This document shows, piece after piece, positions 34,085 to 39,890 of a DNA stretch of 39,890 nucleotides; position 1 is the first letter of the stretch, and every line of letters starts with the position of its first letter. The notes below the pieces were generated by a model. That model made no database searches. It saw only the letters and a program-made list of their open reading frames with translations, and was not told where the DNA came from. The position numbers and the translations under genes were made by a program. This DNA comes from Chitinophagaceae bacterium (lineage in GTDB: Bacteria > Bacteroidota > Bacteroidia > Chitinophagales > Chitinophagaceae), in the NCBI GenBank assembly GCA_004299085.1, contig SCQV01000247.1:1-39890 (forward strand). Direction: 5' to 3'.

Positions 34085-34348
34085 ATGGCAAATCATAAAG
34101 CAACACAAAAAGATACCCGCCAGGCAAGAGGTCGAAACGAACGTAACGCCTATTATGGTAAGACCACACGCAATGCCATCCGGGATTTAAGAAAAGTGAC
34201 GGACCACAAAGAAGCCTCAGAAAAGCTCACACTTACTGTTTCTCTGGTAGATAAATTGGCAAAACGCGGCATCATTCATAAAAATAAAGCCGCCAACCTG
34301 AAAAGTAAACTTACAAAACAAGTTAATCAATTAGCAGCAGCTAAATAA
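34085..34348 (+). CDS. rpsT: 30S ribosomal protein S20
   Basis: An 87-residue, strongly basic S20. MANHKATQKDTRQARGRNER, TTRNAIRDLRK and GIIHKNKAANLKSKLTKQVN are the expected helices. It binds 16S rRNA early in small-subunit assembly. It has its own promoter and is followed by a terminator, so it is monocistronic. Confidence 0.95.
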   Translation: MANHKATQKDTRQARGRNERNAYYGKTTRNAIRDLRKVTDHKEASEKLTLTVSLVDKLAKRGIIHKNKAANLKSKLTKQVNQLAAAK

Positions 34349-34372
34349 TATATTAAGAACCAAGGTATTAGA

Positions 34373-34402
34373 AGTCCTTCCCCAAAGGGAGGGCTTTTTT
34401 TT
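34373..34402 (+). terminator. Intrinsic terminator of rpsT
   Basis: AGTCCTTCC and GGGAGGGCT form a nine-pair stem with two G-T wobbles around a CCAAA loop, followed by eight or more T. It lies 24 nt after the rpsT stop. Confidence 0.8.
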
Positions 34403-34417
34403 AAAAAAATTTTTTTA

Positions 34418-34454
34418 TCAGACAAAATGATGTAAATTTGTGACAAATGTCTGA
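34418..34454 (+). promoter_or_regulatory. Promoter and inverted-repeat operator of the xre-res pair
   Basis: TCAGACA (34418-34424) and TGTCTGA (34448-34454) are perfect inverted arms flanking a -7 element TAAATTTG (34433-34440). GACAAA also occurs as a direct repeat at 34421 and 34442. The arms surround the promoter core, as expected for autoregulation by the downstream HTH antitoxin. Confidence 0.6.
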
Positions 34455-34457
34455 ATA

Positions 34458-34913
34458 ATGGAAAAAGAAAAGAGGCATACACATTACTCAAATGACGAAG
34501 AATTGACTTCTTTTGTTAAAGAACCAGGAGGAAGCTACTCTCTGCAGCCTTATGATTTAATTGGTATTTCCAGGTTTGGGATTCTTAAAAAGACGCTTTC
34601 TCTACTTGCTAAAAGATTATCTTTTACCACGAACGAAATTTCGAAAATATTACACATATCTGAGAGAACCCTTCAGCGTTATCATGCTGAAGACAGGCTG
34701 TCACCCGACATTTCTGAAAGGACCTTGATGCTTGCAAAACTTTATGAGAGAGGCATTGAAATCTTTCATGATGCTGCCAATTTTACCGACTGGTTGCGTA
34801 CCCCGCTTCCGGCTTTTAATTACCAGCCGCCTATTCAATTATTAGATACTTCATTTGGCTTTCAACTCATAGAAGATGAGTTAGGTCGCATAGAATACGG
34901 CGTATTCGCTTAA
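34458..34913 (+). CDS. Xre/MbcA/ParS-type antitoxin (DUF2384)
   Basis: A 151-residue antitoxin. Residues about 48-85 hold an Xre-like helix-turn-helix (LSFTTNEISKILHISERTLQ, then RYH). The C-terminal domain (about 97-151) is the toxin-binding part, with FTDWLRTPLPAF, LLDTSFGFQLIEDELGRIEY and GVFA, the Xre/MbcA/ParS consensus. It neutralises the RES toxin encoded 14 nt downstream and probably represses its own promoter through the inverted repeat at 34418-34454. Confidence 0.9.
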   Translation: MEKEKRHTHYSNDEELTSFVKEPGGSYSLQPYDLIGISRFGILKKTLSLLAKRLSFTTNEISKILHISERTLQRYHAEDRLSPDISERTLMLAKLYERGIEIFHDAANFTDWLRTPLPAFNYQPPIQLLDTSFGFQLIEDELGRIEYGVFA

Positions 34914-34927
34914 ATACCGACCCTTTC

Positions 34928-35389
34928 ATGGAAGTATTCAGAATTGCGAAAAACAAATACATACATGATCTTGCCGGCACAGGGTCCAGATTAAATGGCG
35001 GGAGATGGAACAGTAAGGGCGAGTCAGTAGTATATATGAGCAGCTATCGCTCGCTGGCAGTGTTGGAAATGATAGTTCACGTCCCTCAGAAGAACCTGAC
35101 AAACGATTATCAAATAGCCACTATTCATATTCCGGAGAAAATAAAAGTAAAGACTCTTTCTATTGAAATGTTACCTGAACATTGGCGAACCGTTACAATA
35201 AGTCCACGTTTGCAGGCCATTGGCGATCAATGGTTAAAAGAGAGTAAGTATTGCGTATTTCAGGTTCCTTCGGTTGTCATTCCGCAGGAATGGAATTATA
35301 TTATTAATCCAGCGCATCCTGAAGCGAAGGATATTATGATTATAAAAACCGAAAATCTTGTATTAGATGAGCGGTTTATTGAATCCTGA
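34928..35389 (+). CDS. RES-domain NAD-degrading toxin
   Basis: A 153-residue RES-domain protein. The family motif is intact: FRIAK with Arg5, SRLNGGRWNSKG (GGRWN at 24-28), VVYMSSYRSLAVLE with Tyr36 and Glu47, and a closing DERF. RES toxins hydrolyse NAD+ when free of antitoxin and arrest growth. All the motif residues appear present, so the toxin is probably active. It forms a two-gene operon with the Xre antitoxin. Confidence 0.92.
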   Translation: MEVFRIAKNKYIHDLAGTGSRLNGGRWNSKGESVVYMSSYRSLAVLEMIVHVPQKNLTNDYQIATIHIPEKIKVKTLSIEMLPEHWRTVTISPRLQAIGDQWLKESKYCVFQVPSVVIPQEWNYIINPAHPEAKDIMIIKTENLVLDERFIES

Positions 35390-35648
35390 AATATAAAAAA
35401 GCATTTAGCTTAAGAAGCCAAAGGATGATGATTGAAATAAGGAGAAACCCATACACTTATTACCAGCCTTGTGAAAGCTATCGCCTTGAAAGTACGGCCC
35501 GGCCACTTTCTACCAGACCATGCACTATAAGCCAAGGCCCTTCAACCTAATAAATCTGAATCCCCCAATAAAACGCCTCCCTGTTTCAAATGATAGTCAG
35601 ACTTACGTCTTAAAATCGGAATAACCAAGTTGGATTAAGAAGAAAATA
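35390..35648. other. Intergenic stretch, no gene supported
   Basis: Together with the promoter that follows, this makes a gap of about 308 bases between the RES toxin and the next gene. There is one open segment of about 45 codons with no start codon (around 35498-35633), not recognised and too short to call. I see no terminator with a T-run. Confidence 0.5.
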
Positions 35649-35697
35649 TTTGGTGGATCAATATCTTTTATTAACTTTGTATTACAAAGTACTTTTT
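35649..35697 (+). promoter_or_regulatory. Consensus promoter with overlapping palindromic operator
   Basis: TTTG (35649-35652), 19 nt, TAACTTTG (35672-35679): a full Bacteroidota promoter. The palindrome ACTTTGTATTACAAAGT (35674-35690) overlaps the -7 box, and AAAGTACTTT adds a second overlapping palindrome. The ATG follows at 35698. A closely similar sequence precedes creD. Confidence 0.75.
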
Positions 35698-36303
35698 ATG
35701 AAAAAAGAACCTGAACAAACTTTATCTGATATTCGTCAGCTTATGGAACGATCCACCCGTTTCCGTTCCATTAATGGATTCAGTTTTGTTGCGGCAGGGA
35801 TTTGTGGTTTATTGGGGATGGCATGGATCCATATCCTGATCATGCAAACGAAGACAATGAGGCCTTATCCGCAACTGAATAGTCAAAACCTGGTCAATCA
35901 TATAGTGATTGCATCCGTTTGTACCCTTCTTGCTGCCATAATATGCGGATTTTTCTTTACCTGGTTCAAAATGCGAAAAAGAAATCTTTCTCTATGGGAG
36001 GCAGTAGTGCGCAAAGTGACGATCAATTTTATCATCCCATTGATTACAGGGGGAATTTTAATCATTGGGATGATATTTTATTACGAATACCAATTCATCT
36101 CGACAAGCTGCCTTCTTTTTTATGGACTTTCTTTGGTGAATGCAAGTCATTACACATTAAAAGAAATCCGCTACCTGGGGATTTGTGAAATTCTTATTGG
36201 CATTATTTGCTTATTAACCGGATATGATCTTTTTTCATTAATAATAGGATTTGGTGTGTTGAATATTCTATCCGGATTAACTATTTGGTATAAATACCGC
36301 TGA
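35698..36303 (+). CDS. Membrane protein of the creD cluster, unnamed
   Basis: A 201-residue protein starting at MKKEPEQTLSDIRQLMERST, directly after the operator. About five or six membrane helices follow (FSFVAAGICGLLGMAWIHIL, IVIASVCTLLAAIICGFFFT, FIIPLITGGILIIGMIFYY, LGICEILIGIICLLTGYDLF, LIIGFGVLNILSGLTIW). The polar N-terminal helix may lie in the cytoplasm. I do not know a named function. It shares an operator with creD and lies 12 nt upstream of the winged-helix regulator, so the three genes form one regulatory unit. Confidence 0.78.
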   Translation: MKKEPEQTLSDIRQLMERSTRFRSINGFSFVAAGICGLLGMAWIHILIMQTKTMRPYPQLNSQNLVNHIVIASVCTLLAAIICGFFFTWFKMRKRNLSLWEAVVRKVTINFIIPLITGGILIIGMIFYYEYQFISTSCLLFYGLSLVNASHYTLKEIRYLGICEILIGIICLLTGYDLFSLIIGFGVLNILSGLTIWYKYR

Positions 36304-36315
36304 GAACATTGTAAA

Positions 36316-36621
36316 ATGATTATGAAGAATCCGATAGAAAATTTAAATAAAGTATTTGAAAGTCGCATCCGGCTGGGTGTGATGAGTGCTCTGATGGTGA
36401 ATGAAGAAATGAATTTCAATGACTTAAAACAACTACTTGAAGTTACTGATGGCAACCTTGCTACCCATCTCAACATGCTTGAAGAAAACAGTTATATCAA
36501 AGTGCATAAAGGATTTATCGGGAAAAAGACCAATACCACTTATTCTGTTACTAAAGCAGGAGAAAAATCTTTTAAAAATCATTTGAATGCTTTGGAAAAA
36601 ATGATACATAATATTGAGTAA
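36316..36621 (+). CDS. Winged-helix transcriptional regulator
   Basis: A 101-residue single-domain regulator of the HTH_34 (ArsR/MarR-like) type. RIRLGVMSALMVNEEMNFND, LLEVTDGNLATHLNMLEENS (recognition helix) and GKKTNTTYSVTKAGEKSF (wing) are clear. An alternative start is ATG 36322. It probably binds as a dimer to the ACTTTG-type palindromes upstream of the first gene of this operon and upstream of creD. That target is inferred from position. Confidence 0.85.
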   Translation: MIMKNPIENLNKVFESRIRLGVMSALMVNEEMNFNDLKQLLEVTDGNLATHLNMLEENSYIKVHKGFIGKKTNTTYSVTKAGEKSFKNHLNALEKMIHNIE

Positions 36622-36636
36622 ATTTTTTTATTATCT

Positions 36637-36660
36637 ACTTTGTTATAAAAAGTACTTTTT
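36637..36660 (+). promoter_or_regulatory. Second operator, upstream of creD
   Basis: ACTTTGTTATAAAAAGT (36637-36653) followed by ACTTTTT directly up to the creD ATG. It matches the 35674 operator in layout and in its last 12 bases (AGTACTTTTTAT plus G of ATG), with one mismatch in the palindrome arm. A weak -7 (CTACTTTG) overlaps it. Confidence 0.65.
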
Positions 36661-37989
36661 ATGGAAAAAAAATTAAATAGTTTTTGGCAGCAGAACCGTT
36701 TAGTCATTAAGGGAGCATTCATTGGCATTTTAACTCTTTTGTTATTGATACCAATGGCTTTTATTTCTTTTCTTGTGAACGACCGAGAGCAACGACACAA
36801 CGCGGCATACAAGGAAGTCAGCAGTAAATGGGCTGCACCCCAAACACTTACAGGACCTGTTTTGGTAATCCCTTACCAGGTTTCATCTAAAGATGAGAAA
36901 GGCAACCTGCAAACTGAAATAAAACAAGCTTATTTTCTGCCCGATTCCCTGCAGATAAATGGAGCTATCCAGCCTGAAAAAAGATACCGGGGAATCTATG
37001 AGGTCATTTTATACCGTTCCAGTCTGACTATGCAGGGAAAGTTCAATGAGCTTAATTCAGGCGATTTAAAAATTGCTCATAATGACTGGCTGCCAGGACA
37101 AGCATATCTTCTTCTCGGGCTTGATGACATGCGTGGCATTGAGAATCAGGTTGCATTGAAATGGAATGATTCATTAAAATACTTCAACCCGGGAATTCCC
37201 GAAAATCAAGTAATGAAGGTAGGCCTATACGTGCCTTTGCCACTTGACATTTCTACCTTTGATAAAGGATCCTTTGGTTTCAATATCCATCTTAAGTTGA
37301 AAGGATCGGGAGAATTAAATATAGTTCCTGCCGGAAAAATTACACTGGTATCTATCCATTCTCCATGGAACACTCCCAGTTTCATCGGAAGCTTTCTCCC
37401 AGATGAACATACTGTCAATAGTAAAGGGTTTAATGCACATTGGACCATTTTCAATTTGAACAGGAACTTTCCTCAACATTGGTCGGAAGGCAATTACGAC
37501 CTGGATCAATCCAAATTTGGTGTCAGTCTCATGTTGCCGGTGGATATGTATCAAAAGACTATGCGATGCATCAAATATGCGATCCTCATTATTGCGCTCA
37601 CTTTTACGGTATTTTTTCTAATAGAAACTTCACAAAAAAATGCTGTTCATCCATTTCAGTATATTCTTATCGGATTGGCGCTTTGTATTTTTTACACCCT
37701 GCTACTTTCTCTTTCGGAATACCTGAATTTTACATCGGCTTATGCCATATCGGCCATAGCAACTATCGGACTGATCAGCGTTTATGCTTCATGGGTTTTC
37801 AAGGGCAAAAAAATACCCATTCTGGTTTGTGTCACCATGCTTATGCTGTACAGTTTTATTTTTGTGCTTGCCCAACTACAAGATCTGTCCCTGATGATCG
37901 GAAGCATAGGATTATTTATGGTATTAGCGTTGCTGATGTATTTTTCACGAAAGATGAATAGAGAAAATTATTTAGCCACAAAGCCGTAA
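36661..37989 (+). CDS. creD: Inner membrane protein CreD
   Basis: A 442-residue CreD-family protein. One N-terminal helix (GAFIGILTLLLLIPMAFISF), a periplasmic domain with SSKWAAPQTLTGPVLVIPYQ and QAYFLPDSLQINGAIQPEKR, then five or more C-terminal helices from about residue 305. In E. coli CreD belongs to the CreBC regulon and affects colicin tolerance and envelope integrity; in other bacteria it is linked to beta-lactam response. Here it is controlled, by inference, by the winged-helix regulator just upstream instead of a two-component system. Confidence 0.92.
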   Translation: MEKKLNSFWQQNRLVIKGAFIGILTLLLLIPMAFISFLVNDREQRHNAAYKEVSSKWAAPQTLTGPVLVIPYQVSSKDEKGNLQTEIKQAYFLPDSLQINGAIQPEKRYRGIYEVILYRSSLTMQGKFNELNSGDLKIAHNDWLPGQAYLLLGLDDMRGIENQVALKWNDSLKYFNPGIPENQVMKVGLYVPLPLDISTFDKGSFGFNIHLKLKGSGELNIVPAGKITLVSIHSPWNTPSFIGSFLPDEHTVNSKGFNAHWTIFNLNRNFPQHWSEGNYDLDQSKFGVSLMLPVDMYQKTMRCIKYAILIIALTFTVFFLIETSQKNAVHPFQYILIGLALCIFYTLLLSLSEYLNFTSAYAISAIATIGLISVYASWVFKGKKIPILVCVTMLMLYSFIFVLAQLQDLSLMIGSIGLFMVLALLMYFSRKMNRENYLATKP

Positions 37990-38221
37990 TTAATTCCAAA
38001 TCAATAATAGTATTGGAAAGCAGAATTATATCTTTGTAAAGGGAAATAGATTTCCAGGAGGAAGTGTGCCGTTTTAAATCTGATGTTGTTTCTGGGAAAA
38101 TTTAATTGGACTGAATAGTCGGTTCTATACATCTGCCTTTTAAAGGATTATTCGGAAGACCATCATTGAATTAATTCTTTTGATATCTGCCTTGATTTGG
38201 TGACTTCGCTAAATGTAATAA
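37990..38221. other. Intergenic gap between convergent creD and namZ
   Basis: About 230 bases with no supported gene. It has a TATCTTTG box (38029-38036) without a proper -33 element, and a palindrome CCTTTTAAAGG (38140-38150). No clear terminator for either convergent gene. Confidence 0.4.
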
Positions 38222-39394
38222 TCAATAAATTAAGTAAGGTAAGATTTTCATTTCCCATAGTGAATTATCCAATTTAGTTTCAGGTATCTCGCCTTTCTTT
38301 AATTTTCTCAAAGACTCCCTGACACCAAGTAGGTTATCAAGATGTTTTTCCCCGCTTGGGTTAACAGTTGTTTTGTATAGACGTTCAGTACACTCTTGAG
38401 GGTATATAGATAAAAGAAGGTGAATCAGTTGCAATCCGGCACTTACCGGCCGGAATATAAATGTATCTGTGATTGATAATTTTAGCCCATGACATATTTC
38501 GTTTGCATATAACCCTGATGTGGGCACATACCAGACAGGTTTACTTTTTAAACCTGCCACCGATAACGAAAAGAATTTGTTTTGTAACTCTGTCGCATTA
38601 ATCCATGGTGCACCAAAAATTTTAAATGGAGTTGAAGTCCCTCTTCCTTCATTTACATTAATCCCCTCTAATAATCCCATGCCGGGATAAAGTAATGCCG
38701 TTTCCATATCCGTAATGGCAGGTGATGGCGAAACAAATGGCCATACACCAGTTTGCTTTCTTTCCCAGTTTTGCAACCTGATAACTTCGAGATCAATATT
38801 TTTTATTCTTGTAGCTGAAAAAAAACTTGCAAGTTCACCCAATGTGCAGCTATGTCGAATAGGGATATTCCATCGCCCAATAAAAGAGGTCATTCCTCTT
38901 TCATCTATCATTGGGCCTTCTGATAAATGAATGTCTCCGCTGACAGGATTGGGGCGGTCAAGAAGAATGAATTTTTTGTGATGTGCGCTACAGGACTCCA
39001 TTACATAAGTCATTGTCCATAAATAAGTATAGAAACGGCAACCAATATCGGGGATGTCAAATAACATGATATCTATATCAGTAAGATCATTTTTATGAGG
39101 CATTATTTTTTCTGAATACAAACTGACTACAGGGAGCTTTGTAATTGGATCTATGACATTCTTCTGGTAAGCTCCATCTATCCCCCTTGCCGTTAATCCA
39201 TGTTCCGGAGAAAATAACTTTATGATTTTGAATCCTGCACTGAGCAATGCCATGCGGCTTAATTCTCCGTCAGTAGTCGTTGCTGCATTGTTTGTGACTA
39301 ACCCGAAGCGTGTATTTTGAAATTTTGTTTTATATTGAAGAAAAAGATCAATCCCAAAGCGTATTTCTTTGCTTTCATTGAATCGTTCCGGCAT
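38222..39394 (-). CDS. namZ: DUF1343/GH171 exo-beta-N-acetylmuramidase NamZ-like
   Basis: A protein of about 390 residues covering the whole NamZ fold: GIDLFLQYKTKFQNTRFGLV, NNAATT, LFSPEHGLTARGIDGAYQKN, LFDIPDIGCRFYTYLWTM, LLDRPNPVSGD, EGINVNEGRGTSTPF and FGAPWI. NamZ removes N-acetylmuramic acid from the non-reducing end of peptidoglycan fragments. ATG 39394 is taken as start, 4 nt after the murQ stop; GTG 39406 would overlap murQ. Neither start gives a signal peptide, which is unusual for an enzyme normally exported. It is coupled to murQ in a recycling operon. Confidence 0.87.
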   Translation of the reverse strand: MPERFNESKEIRFGIDLFLQYKTKFQNTRFGLVTNNAATTTDGELSRMALLSAGFKIIKLFSPEHGLTARGIDGAYQKNVIDPITKLPVVSLYSEKIMPHKNDLTDIDIMLFDIPDIGCRFYTYLWTMTYVMESCSAHHKKFILLDRPNPVSGDIHLSEGPMIDERGMTSFIGRWNIPIRHSCTLGELASFFSATRIKNIDLEVIRLQNWERKQTGVWPFVSPSPAITDMETALLYPGMGLLEGINVNEGRGTSTPFKIFGAPWINATELQNKFFSLSVAGLKSKPVWYVPTSGLYANEICHGLKLSITDTFIFRPVSAGLQLIHLLLSIYPQECTERLYKTTVNPSGEKHLDNLLGVRESLRKLKKGEIPETKLDNSLWEMKILPYLIY

Positions 39395-39398
39395 GAAC

Positions 39399-39890
39399 TT
39401 ATCCACTTTTTTTATTGGTCTTAATTAAATTTATCACTTTCTTTACACTTCCTAATTCAAGTAACAAGGATTTTATATAATTATAATCTGTAACCCTCGT
39501 TTCTTCTATGATCATTCTTATTCCCCGATCTATTAGTTTCTCATTACTTAATCGCATATTCACCATTTTATTATCCTCAACACGTCCCAACTTTATCATA
39601 ATCGTAGTAGAGATCATGTTGAGTACTAATTTTTGTGCGGTACCGCTCTTCATACGAGTACTGCCCGTTAAAAATTCCGGCCCTACCGTGATAACCACCG
39701 GGAAATCTGAATGAAATGTTATTGGCGATTCAGGATTGCAGGTAATACAACCAGTAAGAATCTCTTTCTCCCTGCATGACTTTAGTGCGCCTATTACATA
39801 CGGGGTGGTTCCACTTGCCGCTATACCAATTACAGAATCTTTTGCATTAATATTATATTTTCGTAAGTCCTGCCATCCCTGCGTTGTATC
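39399..39890 (-). CDS. murQ: N-acetylmuramic acid 6-phosphate etherase, 5' partial
   Basis: The frame is open from the window edge (39890), so the N-terminal part lies beyond it; the GTG at 39698 is internal. The visible 163 residues include the SIS-domain segment DSVIGIAASGTTPYVIGALK and the MurQ signature VGPEFLTGSTRMKSGTAQK, LNMISTTIMIKLG and NEKLIDRGIRMI. MurQ cleaves the lactyl ether of MurNAc-6-phosphate to give GlcNAc-6-phosphate. It precedes namZ, so MurNAc released by NamZ can be channelled to MurQ after phosphorylation. Confidence 0.93.
   Translation of the reverse strand, partial: DTTQGWQDLRKYNINAKDSVIGIAASGTTPYVIGALKSCREKEILTGCITCNPESPITFHSDFPVVITVGPEFLTGSTRMKSGTAQKLVLNMISTTIMIKLGRVEDNKMVNMRLSNEKLIDRGIRMIIEETRVTDYNYIKSLLLELGSVKKVINLIKTNKKSG

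Noticed and set aside
35498-35633. Open segment of about 45 codons between the RES toxin and the creD cluster
   Set aside because: No start codon or recognisable domain; cannot be told from chance.
37440-37961. 173-codon frame inside creD
   Set aside because: Shifted frame of a well-supported membrane protein gene; no independent start signal or family.
1-39890. CRISPR array, tRNA, rRNA, insertion sequence or prophage
   Set aside because: No spaced direct repeats of CRISPR size, no cloverleaf with CCA-type arm, no transposase, integrase or phage structural gene seen on either strand.

Overview
The window reads as chromosome of a Bacteroidota bacterium, most likely from the Chitinophagaceae/Sphingobacteriia side. 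This is inferred from gene content: two DUF3078 outer-membrane proteins, bacillithiol enzyme BshA, a TamB homologue, a non-canonical GroES-like protein, CreD with its winged-helix partner, and a Xre/RES toxin-antitoxin pair. It is also inferred from promoters, many of which carry the Bacteroidota -7 element TAnnTTTG, often with a TTTG/TTG-like -33 element exactly 19 nt upstream. No rRNA, tRNA, CRISPR array, insertion sequence or prophage was recognised.

Region 1 (1-7222, + strand) is an amino-sugar/sialoglycan catabolic cluster without SusC/SusD. It holds a 5'-truncated GH2 exo-beta-D-glucosaminidase-like enzyme, a lipoprotein sialidase, a DapA/N-acetylneuraminate-lyase-family enzyme, a HGSNAT-like transmembrane acetyltransferase and a sodium:solute symporter. 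A reverse-strand HigA-like antitoxin without a toxin sits inside it. Region 2 (7291-10149) is a surface-protein block (LVIVD-repeat lipoprotein, secreted barrel-like protein) that ends in two decaying genes: a small lipoprotein broken by an in-frame TAG, and a DUF2281-type antitoxin remnant with no start codon and an internal TGA.

Region 3 (10191-13300, - strand) pairs a HAD-GT20 fusion, best explained as a GgpPS-type glucosylglycerol-phosphate synthase/phosphatase, with a short GpsA-like glycerol-3-phosphate dehydrogenase. A perfect palindrome lies at the promoter. Together they suggest a compatible-solute (glucosylglycerol) operon. Region 4 (13307-19215, - strand) holds OsmC, a coiled-coil protein, ScpA, tandem DUF3078 proteins, MscL with a clear terminator, a SanA/YdcF protein and a small GldM-C-like secreted protein.

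Region 5 (19296-24220) is a very large tamB with two poly-C tracts and an apparent one-base slip at its start. Region 6 (24300-34402) contains housekeeping and accessory genes: phosphoesterase, SET protein, mutL, bshA, a GH47 alpha-mannosidase lipoprotein, exbB-exbD, a GroES-like protein, an MBL hydrolase, DUF2461, queE and rpsT. A 15-nt-period intergenic repeat occurs at three sites in it. Region 7 (34418-37989) carries a Xre-RES toxin-antitoxin pair with an inverted-repeat operator, then a membrane protein, winged-helix regulator and creD, with two related operators that suggest a self-contained regulon. Region 8 (38222-39890, - strand) is a peptidoglycan-recycling pair, murQ (5' end outside the window) and namZ.
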